Source: Marinobacter koreensis (GTDB lineage: Bacteria; Pseudomonadota; Gammaproteobacteria; Pseudomonadales; Oleiphilaceae). From it: DNA of 64,000 nucleotides. The translations under genes and the position numbers were made by a program. The notes under the pieces are model-generated. The model searched no databases. It was given only the letters and a program-made list of their open reading frames with translations, and was not told the origin of the DNA. The DNA is taken from positions 372,001 to 436,000 of the forward strand of contig NZ_JAKZAJ010000003.1 in NCBI RefSeq assembly GCF_023156285.1. Direction: 5' to 3'. Shown in pieces: positions 35,498 through 44,542 of the stretch. Numbering within the stretch: the first letter of the stretch is position 1; each line of letters starts with the position of its first letter.

Positions 35498-36550
35498 ATG
35501 GAAGTGAAAGCTTATGGCGCCTATGCCTCGGACAAACCACTGGAGAGCATGGACATTCAGCGTCGGGCGCCCGGACCGGACGATGTGCAGATCGACATTG
35601 TTTACTGCGGCGTCTGCCATTCCGATCTCCACCAGGTTCGCTCCGAGTGGGGAGGCACCCACTACCCCTGCGTACCTGGCCACGAAATCGTGGGCCACGT
35701 GAGCGCCGTCGGCGACAAGGTCAGCGCCTTTCGTGTGGGCGACACCGTTGGCGTGGGATGCATGGTCGACAGCTGCCAGCACTGTCATTCGTGTGACGAA
35801 GGTCTTGAGCAGTATTGCGAAAATGGCTTTACCCCAACCTACAACGGCGCAACCGAGGATCACCCCGGGCACACCCTGGGTGGCTATTCACAGAAAATCG
35901 TTGTGGATCAGAACTTCGTACTGAAGATTCGCCATCCGGAGGAGCAGCTCGCGGCGGTGGCACCGCTGTTGTGCGCCGGTATTACCACCTACTCACCGCT
36001 GCGTCACTGGAACGTTGGCCCCGGCAAAAAAGTGGGAATTGTAGGTATTGGTGGCCTGGGACACATGGGGGTAAAACTGGCTCACGCCATGGGCGCCCAC
36101 ACCGTTGCCTTCACGACCTCCGAGAACAAACGCGAAGCAGCCCGGGAGCTGGGGGCCGATGAGGTCATCGTTTCCAGGAATGAGGAAGAAATGGCGGCCC
36201 ATGCCGGCACGTTCGACTTCATCCTCAATACCGTCGCAGCCAGCCACAACCTCGATGCCTACACCAACCTGCTCAAGCGGGACGGCACCCTGACCATGGT
36301 GGGCGTTCCGGAAGATCCACACCCCTCACCCGCTATCGGAAACCTGATCTTCAAGCGTCGCAATATCGCCGGATCGTTGATCGGTGGCATTGCGGAAACC
36401 CAGGAGATGCTGGATTTCTGCGCAGAACACAAGATCGTGGCGGACATTGAACTGATTCCCGCCAAAGCGATCAACGAGGCATACGAGCGGATGCTGAAAA
36501 GCGACGTGAAATATCGGTTTGTAATCGATAACGCGACTCTGGCCGAGTGA
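35498..36550 (+). CDS. Zinc-dependent alcohol dehydrogenase (YahK-like)
   Basis: The 350-residue enzyme is a medium-chain zinc dehydrogenase. The catalytic zinc ligands are in CGVCHSDLH and PGHEIVGHV; four cysteines around SCQHCHSCDEGLEQYC bind the structural zinc; the cofactor site is GIGGLGHMGVKLAHAMG. The sequence pattern (YAS-x-K-PLE, PTYNG) resembles NADP-dependent cinnamyl alcohol dehydrogenase-like/YahK aldehyde reductases. ATG 35498 with GGGAG upstream is chosen over an upstream start without such a site. The gene stands alone, with a 149-base leader and a strong terminator after it. Aldehyde detoxification is the likely role. Confidence 0.9.
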   Translation: MEVKAYGAYASDKPLESMDIQRRAPGPDDVQIDIVYCGVCHSDLHQVRSEWGGTHYPCVPGHEIVGHVSAVGDKVSAFRVGDTVGVGCMVDSCQHCHSCDEGLEQYCENGFTPTYNGATEDHPGHTLGGYSQKIVVDQNFVLKIRHPEEQLAAVAPLLCAGITTYSPLRHWNVGPGKKVGIVGIGGLGHMGVKLAHAMGAHTVAFTTSENKREAARELGADEVIVSRNEEEMAAHAGTFDFILNTVAASHNLDAYTNLLKRDGTLTMVGVPEDPHPSPAIGNLIFKRRNIAGSLIGGIAETQEMLDFCAEHKIVADIELIPAKAINEAYERMLKSDVKYRFVIDNATLAE

Positions 36551-36568
36551 ACCCACGACGCGCATGAG

Positions 36569-36599
36569 AAAAAAGACCGCCTTCAGGGGCGGTCTTTTT
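36569..36599. terminator. Bidirectional terminator
   Basis: AAAAAA, a perfect 7-bp stem GACCGCC/GGCGGTC (36575-36581 with 36588-36594) with a six-base loop, then TTTTT. It ends the alcohol dehydrogenase on the plus strand and the protease-like gene on the minus strand. Confidence 0.92.
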
Positions 36600-36602
36600 C
36601 AT

Positions 36603-37205
36603 TCAGGGTTTGATCAGTTTTGCCTTGTGCTCTCGCACCAGTTCCTCAAGCGTGGGCGATGCGCACTCCTTTTTCGCCTGAAAACTGTCGGAGGAATCGA
36701 TCAGGATGCCGTCGTCGCCCAGAAAGCGCCGTCCCAGCAGCACCGGGTAGGAAAAAGCGCTGCGATCGGTGAGCGAAAATTGCGTGGTATGGCGCGTGCC
36801 GGCAATACAGAAATCCATATCGACCACATAGCGCCTCTGCGGAGGCGCTCCCTTCCTCTTGATCAGAACCACCCTGCGGACGGGGCGCTCAAACTGCACG
36901 ACGACATCCTTCGGATCTACCTGCCCTTCACTTCGCTGGTCCTTGTGATCACCCAACGGAATCACGAAACGAACCCATTCCTTGCCGTTCCGTTTGAACT
37001 CTTCAACCTGCTTCGCGTGAAGCGACGATGTCTTGGCGCCTGTGTCCAGACGGGCCTTCAAACGGAGATCGGCATCGCTGAGAACGGTCCACTCAACAAA
37101 ACCCAGCACCTCAGGGACCTTTTCGCTCTGGTCCGGTTCGGCATTGACGCAGGGCGCGATGATCACGGAAAAAACAAGCACAAAAAAACTAATAAATCGC
37201 ATCAA
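36603..37205 (-). CDS. Exported retropepsin-like aspartic peptidase (PF05618 family)
   Basis: The 200-residue protein has a signal peptide (about residues 1-22) and the domain formerly called putative ATP-dependent zinc protease, now regarded as retropepsin-like. The catalytic-type motif is LDTGAKTSSLHA with Asp54; the C-terminal part (YPVLLGRRFLGDDGILID) is also typical. It resembles RimB-like proteins, but RimB acts in the cytoplasm and this one is exported, so a periplasmic role is more likely. The ATG overlaps the acpH stop by 4 bases. Substrate unknown. Confidence 0.8.
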   Translation of the reverse strand: MMRFISFFVLVFSVIIAPCVNAEPDQSEKVPEVLGFVEWTVLSDADLRLKARLDTGAKTSSLHAKQVEEFKRNGKEWVRFVIPLGDHKDQRSEGQVDPKDVVVQFERPVRRVVLIKRKGAPPQRRYVVDMDFCIAGTRHTTQFSLTDRSAFSYPVLLGRRFLGDDGILIDSSDSFQAKKECASPTLEELVREHKAKLIKP

Positions 37206-37774
37206 AAATCCTGTGCAACCTTCTCTAATTCTGGGAAAAACTCTAAAAAATATGCTTCCAATTCGTCATGATGGTCCCGGATTTCGAGAATCATCCCTTC
37301 GAATCGATTGGGAAAACGGATCCGCGCCGCCACCCGGTCAAGGGCCTGACCGATGTTGTCCAGGCTCCGGTAGGCGTTGAACCAGTCATGGGTGACCATA
37401 CGGGACGTCACTCGCGCCATGTCCGGTGGCATCAGATGCTGGCGAGACTCAAGCTCGTCGTAGACCTTCATAATAAACGTATCGGGGTCCTGATCACTGA
37501 AGGCATACCAGTGCTTGAGCAGAAAATGGTCGTAGAGGATATCCAGCGCCACCCCTGCGAAACGCCGGCGTCTTGCGGAAAACAGGCGTTTCGAGGCAAG
37601 GACAGAATCGTGCCGGTCCGTGAAGCTGTCCACCATGCGATGGTGCTCCACGCCCCGGCGAACTTCTTCGGGGAGACTCTCAAGTTCAACCCCGCGGGTA
37701 AAGTCCCCAAGGATACTGCCCACGCGTGCCTGCGCGGTGTCCGGTGCCAGGAAAACGTGGGCAAGATGGTTCAA
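37202..37774 (-). CDS. acpH: Acyl carrier protein phosphodiesterase
   Basis: The 190-residue protein matches AcpH: MNHLAHVFLA at the N-terminus, GSILGDFTRG, then HHRMVDSFTDRH and LDILYDHFLLKHWY, which hold the HD-like metal-binding residues. AcpH removes the 4'-phosphopantetheine prosthetic group from acyl carrier protein. Length is close to the 193 residues of E. coli. It overlaps the start of the exported peptidase gene downstream, so the two are co-translated, without an obvious functional link. Confidence 0.88.
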   Translation of the reverse strand: MNHLAHVFLAPDTAQARVGSILGDFTRGVELESLPEEVRRGVEHHRMVDSFTDRHDSVLASKRLFSARRRRFAGVALDILYDHFLLKHWYAFSDQDPDTFIMKVYDELESRQHLMPPDMARVTSRMVTHDWFNAYRSLDNIGQALDRVAARIRFPNRFEGMILEIRDHHDELEAYFLEFFPELEKVAQDF

Positions 37775-37801
37775 AACAGATCCTGTTTCAGGTGACCTTT
37801 A

Positions 37802-38362
37802 TCAGAAGTTTACCTGAACACCGAGGCCGAGTCCGTCCAGGGTAACGTTGTCCTTGTCGTAGTAGCGCATGTATTCCAGGTTACCCGACAGGTTCGGCGC
37901 GAACTGCATGTTGACGCCGAGACCATAGGAGACGTCGGAGCCATCATCACGGATGGTTGAAGATCCCAGGTCTGCTTCAGACTCAACCCGGGTGAAGCCC
38001 AGCACGGCGTATGGGGTTACCGGGGATTCGTTGGCAAGATTGACCGTGGCGTACCCACCATAGAAATTGTCGATAGACACGTCGGCGATCCCGACCCGAT
38101 CATCATCCACGCCAAAGCCGGCACGGGCCTCGATGCCCAGAAACGGCGTGGCCATTACGCCAACTTTGCCCGAGAGCGTGCCCAGGTCCGCATCCGCGTT
38201 GCTGTCGTTGTAATCGGCATTCATGAACGTGTAGTTCAGTCCCGCATAAAGACCTCCGACAGAGGATTTGTACATATCCTGAGCCATTGCCGGGCTACTG
38301 GCGAGCAGTGCGCCGCTGGCGATGCCTGCGATTGTCATGGCAAGACTTGTTGTTCGTTTCAT
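37802..38362 (-). CDS. Outer-membrane beta-barrel protein (OmpA/porin-like)
   Basis: The 186-residue protein has a signal peptide (cleavage after SPAMA, about residue 27), alternating-polarity strands consistent with an eight-stranded barrel (VGGLYAGLNYTFMNADYNDS, VGVMATPFLGIEARAGF, NLEYMRYYDK) and a C-terminal phenylalanine (VQVNF), the signal recognised by the BAM machinery. Loops are rich in Asp. It resembles the porin-family/OmpA-barrel group. GGAGAA precedes the ATG. Function unknown. It is divergent from trkH. Confidence 0.8.
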   Translation of the reverse strand: MKRTTSLAMTIAGIASGALLASSPAMAQDMYKSSVGGLYAGLNYTFMNADYNDSNADADLGTLSGKVGVMATPFLGIEARAGFGVDDDRVGIADVSIDNFYGGYATVNLANESPVTPYAVLGFTRVESEADLGSSTIRDDGSDVSYGLGVNMQFAPNLSGNLEYMRYYDKDNVTLDGLGLGVQVNF

Positions 38363-38574
38363 CTGAGTTCTCCTTTACCGATTCATTCGGCTGTGCCGAT
38401 TTCCAAGATGCAACAACCGCACGAATGTTGCCAGAGAAAGGATCCGGATTTACGCCGAATTTACATCACTTTAATGTCCCCGAAATGCCCGCAGCCACGC
38501 GCCTTTACCTTGCAGAAGCCGGAGGGCGTGGGTATTCTGACGCGGTCTTCAGGTGTCGCTGACAAGAGCATTTC

Positions 38575-40026
38575 TTGAGAAACCTCTACCCCGTCGTCTT
38601 CATTGTCAGCGTCATGTTCGTGCTACTGAGCATTTTCATGACGCTCCCCGTGCTTTTACTGGTGCAGTCCACTGCGCCCAATGCCGTTGCGTTTGCAGAG
38701 TCTGCCAGCATCTGCCTGGGTCTCGGGCTTATCGGGATGTTTGCCACGCGGGGTTACGCCAGCGACCTCAAACCCCGATACATGTTCGTGCTGACGGTTT
38801 CCAGCTGGTTCATCATCGCTTTGTTGTCGGCTCTCCCCTTCTTCCTCAGCGATAACGGGATTTCGGCGGCCGATGCGTTTTTTGAGGGCGCTTCGGGCAT
38901 CACGACCACCGGCGCCACGGTTTTCAGTGGCCTGGATACGATGGATCGCGATCTCCTGCTCTGGCGCTCGATTCTCCAATGGATTGGCGGAATCGGGATC
39001 ATCGGCATGTTCGTCGCGGTGCTACCCTTCCTCCGGGTGGGCGGCATGCGCCTGTTCGCCACCGAATCGTCGGAGTGGACGGACAAGGCCTTGCCACGGA
39101 TGAAAACCCTCAGCCGGGGTCTTCTGTTTGTCTATTTATTCTTTTCGATCATCGCGGTGGTGACTTACCGCGTGTCGGGCATGGACCTGTTCGACGCGTT
39201 CAACCATGGCCTCACCAGTATTGCCACCGGCGGATTTTCAACCTCGGACATGTCCATGGGGAAATTCGACGACCTGATTCTCATGGAAGCCACGTTCTTC
39301 ATGATGATCGGCAGTATGCCGTTCTTCCTGTTTGTCAGGGAAATGCACGGCCAGCACGGGGTCCTGTTCCGGGATCAGCAGGTGCGCATGTTCCTGACCC
39401 TGTTACTGGTTGTGCCCCTGCTGCTCACGTTCCATGAGTGGTGGATATCCCCGGATCAATTCGATCCCTTCCACAACTACACCTCCACGCTTTTCAACGT
39501 TACATCGGTCGTCACGACCACCGGCTATGCCTCAGAGGACTATTCCGCCTGGGGTTCACTGGCGTTCGTGGTGTTCTTTTTCCTGATGTTCGTGGGCGGC
39601 TGCTCCGGATCGACAGCAGGCGGTATGAAGATTTTCCGGTTCCAGCTATCGATCCTGATACTGCGCGAGCAATTGATGCGCCTGCTCCACCCGCGTGCGG
39701 TACTGACCCGGAATTACAACGGGCGGGCGGTGAGCGACGAGATCATTTCCTCGATGATCGCCTACACCTTTATTTTTCTTCTGTGCCTGGCATTGATCAC
39801 ACTCGCGCTGGCAGCCATGGAGCTGGATTTCGTGACGGCTCTGTCCGGGGCGCTGACTGCCCTGACAAATGTCGGTCCCGGGCTCGGGGAAATCATCGGC
39901 CCGGCCGGCAACTTCGGCCCCTTGCCGGACGCTGCCAAGTGGATTCTCGCCGTGGGAATGCTGATGGGGCGTCTGGAGATTCTCTCCGTGGTGATCGTTC
40001 TGTCGCCGGCGTTCTGGCGAGGCTAA
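38575..40026 (+). CDS. trkH: Trk potassium uptake protein TrkH
   Basis: The 483-residue membrane protein has the four pore-loop motifs of Trk/Ktr channels: TTGATVF, ATGGFST, TTGYASED and NVGPGLGE, between paired membrane helices. TrkH with cytoplasmic TrkA takes up potassium; trkA is not in the window. The length equals the 483 residues of E. coli TrkH when TTG 38575 is the start, which supports this choice even though the ribosome-binding site is weak (AAGAG). It is convergent with the glycogen-island phosphorylase, 9 bases apart. Confidence 0.92.
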   Translation: MRNLYPVVFIVSVMFVLLSIFMTLPVLLLVQSTAPNAVAFAESASICLGLGLIGMFATRGYASDLKPRYMFVLTVSSWFIIALLSALPFFLSDNGISAADAFFEGASGITTTGATVFSGLDTMDRDLLLWRSILQWIGGIGIIGMFVAVLPFLRVGGMRLFATESSEWTDKALPRMKTLSRGLLFVYLFFSIIAVVTYRVSGMDLFDAFNHGLTSIATGGFSTSDMSMGKFDDLILMEATFFMMIGSMPFFLFVREMHGQHGVLFRDQQVRMFLTLLLVVPLLLTFHEWWISPDQFDPFHNYTSTLFNVTSVVTTTGYASEDYSAWGSLAFVVFFFLMFVGGCSGSTAGGMKIFRFQLSILILREQLMRLLHPRAVLTRNYNGRAVSDEIISSMIAYTFIFLLCLALITLALAAMELDFVTALSGALTALTNVGPGLGEIIGPAGNFGPLPDAAKWILAVGMLMGRLEILSVVIVLSPAFWRG

Positions 40027-40035
40027 CGGACAGTT

Positions 40036-42561
40036 TTACTTCAGCCAGAGAACGGACGGATTCTCCAGCGGCAGGTTCAACCGTTCATCCCGGATTCGCA
40101 CTCTCGGCGTGTAGTGCCCCTCCGGTCTGGGCGGTACCAGGCATTGGTAGGTCCAGGCATGGGCGGATCCTTCCAGCGCCTGAACCATCTTCATCTCATG
40201 GACTTCGCGTTCGCCGAACTCCGACGCTTCGGCGACGAGCTCTACCTGGACCCGCTGTTCGCTGACGCCATCCAGATAAACATCCACCACATACAAATGC
40301 TGATCATCCTTGTCGTGGACGTTCAGTCCGGAGAACCGCATTCGGGGCCAATGGGAGGCGATATCACGGGCTTCCTGAACGAGCGTATGCGCCGTTTCAG
40401 AGTCTCTCTGTTTCCCCAGCGCACGCATTGGAAGATAGAAATCCTCAACATACTGCCTGACCATTCGGGTGGCGGAAAACGGCGCTGTAAGCTGATTCAT
40501 GCTCGCACGGATTCTGTCAATCCACTCCTTGGGACGCCCATCCTGGCCGGCGTTGTAGAAAGCAGGGATCACCTGATTCTCAAGCAGGTCGAACAGTTCC
40601 CGAGAATCCGGCTCATCGTGGTCGTTGGTATGGCTGAGTTCCTCGAACGTCGCACCGGGCCGGATGGCCCAGCCAACATCGTTGTTCCAGGCTTCCGCCC
40701 ACCAGCCATCAAACTGGGAGAGATTCAGGCCACCGTTGACCAGTATCTTCATCCCGCTGGTTCCGCACGCCTCCCATGGATGGCGAGGGGTATTCAGCCA
40801 GACATCGACACCCTGGATCAATTGCGTCGCGACCCCAAGGTCGTAATCCTCGATGAACACGACCCGGCCTTCCACATCCGGACGCCTGGAGAACTGTTTC
40901 CATCTCCGAATCAGTGCCTTGCCCGTTCGATCCTTCGGATGGGCCTTTCCAGCGAGAACGACCTGTATCGGCCGGTCGCGATTGGTTAACAGGGAGAGCA
41001 GCCGGCGCTCGTCCCTAAGCAACAGATCCGGGCGTTTGTATTCCGTAAACCGTCGGGCGAAACCGATCGTCAGGGTCTCACTGTCGAGCAGCAGGCCGCA
41101 CGCTGTGGCCGGATTGTTGCCCGGTCCCTGATCGCAGTGTTGACTGGACAACCGCTGCCGGAGGTAATGAACCAGGCGCTTTTTCTGGGCCAGCCTCATC
41201 GCCCAGATGGACTCATCCGATATCCCGTCCAAGGGGCTGGCATTGCGCATCGGCTTACGCCAGCGGTCCCGGCCACAGGCCGTCGTCCAGAGTTCATCCG
41301 ATTCCGGAGAGTCCCAGCTTGGTGTGTGAACACCGTTGGTGACGTACTCTACCGGGATGTCTTCGCGTGGCCAGCGAGGGAAAAAGGGTTCCAGAATGGT
41401 CTGGCTGACCTTCTGGTGAACCTGGCTGACACCGTTGATACGACCGCTCAGGTTCACGGCCAACCAGGCCATATTCAGTAAGGGCTGTCCACTCTCATCC
41501 CTGTCGATGGGCGCGCTGCCGAGCGAAAACAGTTCATCCACCGACATATCCTGACCGGCAAGCCAGGGTCCGAGATAGAGCTGGATAAGACGCCGGGGAA
41601 AGCGGTCAAAACCTGCTGCGACCGACGTGTGAGTGGTAAAAAGATTGGTCGCACGGGTGGCCAGACGCGCGGTGTCGAAATCCCGCTCATTATCCTCTGC
41701 CCAGCTGAAGGCCCGTTCCAGCATGGCAAACGCGCAATGCCCCTCATTGATGTGGCAGATTGAAGGATTACGCCCCAGCGTACGGAGCAGGCGCCAGCCG
41801 CCGATTCCAAGCACCATCTCCTGCTGCAGGCGCTTTTCCGGATCGCCACTGTAGAGTTCACTTGTGATGCCGCGATCCCCCGGTTCGTTCCTGGGATCGT
41901 TGCTGTCGAGAAGCAACAGATCACAATGCCCTACCCGCCCGATCCAGGCGCGGAGTCTTACGTCCCGGCCCGGCAGGGGCACGACTACCCTTACCCACTC
42001 ATCGTTTTCATCGCGCAAGGGCGACAGCGGCAGCATGGTCGGATCGTTGTACGGGTAGAGTTCGATCTGTTCCCCGTCAGCGCCGATCGCCTGCCGGAAA
42101 TAGCCCTGCTGGTATAGCAATCCCACGGCGGTCACCGGCACCCCGAGGTCGCTGGCGGCTTTCAGGTAGTCGCCGGCAAGTACCCCCAGGCCACCACTGT
42201 ATAGCGGCAGGGATTCACTCAGGCCGTATTCCATGCAAAAGAAGGCAACGCCCCGGTCCAGGGCATTGGCGCACTGATCCGAATACCAGGTCCGGGCATG
42301 GACAAACGCATCGTGTTCCTCCATCTGTTCCCGGTAGCGCGCCAGGAATGAAGGTTCGCGACTGAGCTCTTCCAGACGATCGCCGGCGACACTGTTCAGT
42401 ACCAGCCAGGCGTTGCGGGTTGCGGTCCAGGTTTCTTCATCCAGTGTACGCCACAGCACATCGCTGCCGTGATGCCAGCTCCACCGGAGGTCCAGAGCAA
42501 GTGTGAATAGTCCAACGAGTGCTTCCGGAACCTTGCGGGGCCGATAGGCAGCGAGTGTCAT
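40036..42561 (-). CDS. glgP: Alpha-glucan (glycogen) phosphorylase, DUF3417 type, copy 1
   Basis: The 841-residue enzyme splits alpha-1,4-glucans by phosphorolysis to glucose-1-phosphate. It belongs to the group with an N-terminal DUF3417 domain (LVGLFTLALDLRWSWHHGSD) and shows VAFFCMEYGLSESLPLYSGG, and the pyridoxal-phosphate lysine at K605 in EACGTSGMKILVNGGLN. It differs from its second copy at 51093 in the cofactor loop and C-terminus. It is the last gene of the minus-strand part of the glycogen island, 43 bases after the PilZ gene. Typical length for the family. Confidence 0.9.
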   Translation of the reverse strand: MTLAAYRPRKVPEALVGLFTLALDLRWSWHHGSDVLWRTLDEETWTATRNAWLVLNSVAGDRLEELSREPSFLARYREQMEEHDAFVHARTWYSDQCANALDRGVAFFCMEYGLSESLPLYSGGLGVLAGDYLKAASDLGVPVTAVGLLYQQGYFRQAIGADGEQIELYPYNDPTMLPLSPLRDENDEWVRVVVPLPGRDVRLRAWIGRVGHCDLLLLDSNDPRNEPGDRGITSELYSGDPEKRLQQEMVLGIGGWRLLRTLGRNPSICHINEGHCAFAMLERAFSWAEDNERDFDTARLATRATNLFTTHTSVAAGFDRFPRRLIQLYLGPWLAGQDMSVDELFSLGSAPIDRDESGQPLLNMAWLAVNLSGRINGVSQVHQKVSQTILEPFFPRWPREDIPVEYVTNGVHTPSWDSPESDELWTTACGRDRWRKPMRNASPLDGISDESIWAMRLAQKKRLVHYLRQRLSSQHCDQGPGNNPATACGLLLDSETLTIGFARRFTEYKRPDLLLRDERRLLSLLTNRDRPIQVVLAGKAHPKDRTGKALIRRWKQFSRRPDVEGRVVFIEDYDLGVATQLIQGVDVWLNTPRHPWEACGTSGMKILVNGGLNLSQFDGWWAEAWNNDVGWAIRPGATFEELSHTNDHDEPDSRELFDLLENQVIPAFYNAGQDGRPKEWIDRIRASMNQLTAPFSATRMVRQYVEDFYLPMRALGKQRDSETAHTLVQEARDIASHWPRMRFSGLNVHDKDDQHLYVVDVYLDGVSEQRVQVELVAEASEFGEREVHEMKMVQALEGSAHAWTYQCLVPPRPEGHYTPRVRIRDERLNLPLENPSVLWLK

Positions 42562-42604
42562 GGTTGATCAGAGTCCTTCCAGGGAATGCGCCCGTCCTTT
42601 GCTG

Positions 42605-42955
42605 TCAGTGCATCGGCGAATAATGGCGTTGTGCCTTCGGGTGCTTTTGTAACCATTGCAGGAGATGGGCTATGCACAGTGCATCGTTCTCCACCATGTC
42701 GAAATCCAGGCCGATGCCCTGCTCGGATTTGCGCACCACATGCGCCTTCAACCGTCTCAGGGATTCCATGGTCCTGTCTGGATAATACAATTCCAGTTCG
42801 ACGGTCTGATTGAGCTTGATGTCATCGTAGTCCGTGGCCACGAACACACCGCGGCGCGATGCATCCTGCACAAGCCCTGTCGCGACGGGCATGCCGCGTT
42901 TGAAGACCAGAAGAGAGACTCTACCGGGGATGCGCTTGCTGAGTCGGTGCTCCAT
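42605..42955 (-). CDS. PilZ domain protein (cyclic-di-GMP receptor candidate)
   Basis: The 116-residue protein contains both halves of the c-di-GMP-binding PilZ signature: RIPGR (RxxxR) near the N-terminus and DASRRG (D/NxSxxG) about 22 residues further. It is a stand-alone domain with a short helical tail (LLQWLQKHPKAQRH). It lies between malQ and the phosphorylase on the same strand, with 81 and 43 bases of spacing, so co-transcription is possible. This position suggests a link between c-di-GMP and glycogen breakdown, as inference. Confidence 0.85.
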   Translation of the reverse strand: MEHRLSKRIPGRVSLLVFKRGMPVATGLVQDASRRGVFVATDYDDIKLNQTVELELYYPDRTMESLRRLKAHVVRKSEQGIGLDFDMVENDALCIAHLLQWLQKHPKAQRHYSPMH

Positions 42956-43036
42956 TGTTTCCTCCCTTGACTCAAAAGAACGCCATCAATACATCCTGTT
43001 TATACCGAAGCCCACCGGGGCACCGGTTGACTCTGG

Positions 43037-44536
43037 TCAAATTATGACCACCCCGGAGAGAGATCGTTCATTACGTTCCAGCAATTGTCGAATCCTGCAC
43101 ACAAGCTCTGTCGTGCACAGGGACAGATCCAGCCGCCAGAGCCAATTTCCGCTGGTTGTTCCGGGCGTGTTGAAACGCGCAGAAGAGTCGAGTCCAAGAA
43201 AATCCTGCATGGGGATCATGGCAAGCCAGGAGGCGGAGCGGCAGGCTGCCTCTATCATTGGCCAGGGCATATCGTGACCATCGGTCGACAGGTACGAGTT
43301 CACGTAGCCACGGGTGGACTCGTCGAGTGATTGGTACCAGCCCAACGTGGTGTCGTTGTCATGGGTACCGGTATACACGATTCCCCGCTGCTCGTGTCGG
43401 TGAAGCAGGTGCGGATTGTCGGAATTGCCATCGAATGCGAATTGTATGACCGCCATCCCCGGTAACTGGAATGCATGGCGAAGCTGCTCGACCTCATCAC
43501 TGATGATCCCCAGGTTTTCTGCAATGAGCGGGAGATCCGGAAAACGCTGGAAGCAGGTTTCAAGGAACGCCCGACCCGGCCCGGGAACCCAGTAGCCAAA
43601 CCGTGGTTCCGGTGTCGCAGCGGGGATCTCCCAATAGGCTTCCAGCCCCCGGAAATGGTCGATACGAATCAGATCAAACAGATGTCGCTGGCTGTCCAGG
43701 CGCTCAAGCCACCAGGCAAATCCATCGGCCGCCATGGCATCCCAGTTGTACAGCGGGTTCCCCCAGTGTTGCCCGTCCGGAGAAAAATAATCCGGCGGCA
43801 CCCCCGCAACCACCGTCGGGGCCCCGGATTCATCCAGTTTGAAGAGATGTCGGTTGGCCCACACATCGGCGCTGTCGTAGGCAACGAAAATCGGAATGTC
43901 GCCGAAAAGCCTGACCCCACGAGCATTGGCATAGGATTTCAGCGCCTGCCACTGGTGGTGGAACAGGAACTGCTCAAAGCGTATTTCCCGAACGATCGTC
44001 TGGTGATCCTGTTCGAAGGCAGAAATTGCATCCGGCGCCCGATCCCTCAAAGCACGAGGCCAGTCCGGCCAGCTCAGGCCCCCCTGGTGTTCCCGAATGG
44101 CACAAAACAGCGCGAAGTCTTCAAGCCATCGCGACTGCTCCTGGCAAAACCGGTCATAGGATTCACGGTGGAGCAGGCCCTCTCCACGGAAGAAGCGGTT
44201 CGCCGCCAGCCGCAGCAGGCGACCGCGCTCCCCGTCGCTCATCTGCACCAGTTCCTGCTCAGAGAGAAGTTCCAGCGGGACCAGTTCCGACAGGTCAATA
44301 AACCAGGGATTTCCCGCATGGGCTGAAAGAGACTGGTAGGGAGACAGGTCCGAATGGGTGGGACCTACGGGCAAGGTTTGCCAGACGCTCAGACCGCTCT
44401 GGGCGATAAAGTCGATGAACTGGCGTGCATTCTTGCCCAGGATTCCGTGCTGGTCCGCGAGCGCTGTGGGGTGGAGAAGGACTCCGGCCATCCGGTGTTC
44501 GAACAGCGTTGACGAGTGCGCATCCTGTTCACCCAT
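43037..44536 (-). CDS. malQ: 4-alpha-glucanotransferase (amylomaltase)
   Basis: The 499-residue GH77 enzyme transfers maltodextrin segments between glucans. Landmarks are GLSVWQTLPVGPTHSDLSPY, GDIPIFVAYDSADVW, the nucleophile aspartate in LIRIDHFRGLEAYW, the acid/base glutamate in LIAENLGI, and the third carboxylate in TGTHDNDTTLGW. Length is normal for bacterial MalQ of the plant-DPE1 size. Six bases separate it from the upstream GH57 gene, so they are co-transcribed. It probably rearranges short chains left by the phosphorylases. Confidence 0.93.
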   Translation of the reverse strand: MGEQDAHSSTLFEHRMAGVLLHPTALADQHGILGKNARQFIDFIAQSGLSVWQTLPVGPTHSDLSPYQSLSAHAGNPWFIDLSELVPLELLSEQELVQMSDGERGRLLRLAANRFFRGEGLLHRESYDRFCQEQSRWLEDFALFCAIREHQGGLSWPDWPRALRDRAPDAISAFEQDHQTIVREIRFEQFLFHHQWQALKSYANARGVRLFGDIPIFVAYDSADVWANRHLFKLDESGAPTVVAGVPPDYFSPDGQHWGNPLYNWDAMAADGFAWWLERLDSQRHLFDLIRIDHFRGLEAYWEIPAATPEPRFGYWVPGPGRAFLETCFQRFPDLPLIAENLGIISDEVEQLRHAFQLPGMAVIQFAFDGNSDNPHLLHRHEQRGIVYTGTHDNDTTLGWYQSLDESTRGYVNSYLSTDGHDMPWPMIEAACRSASWLAMIPMQDFLGLDSSARFNTPGTTSGNWLWRLDLSLCTTELVCRIRQLLERNERSLSGVVII

Positions 44537-44542
44537 TTTGCC

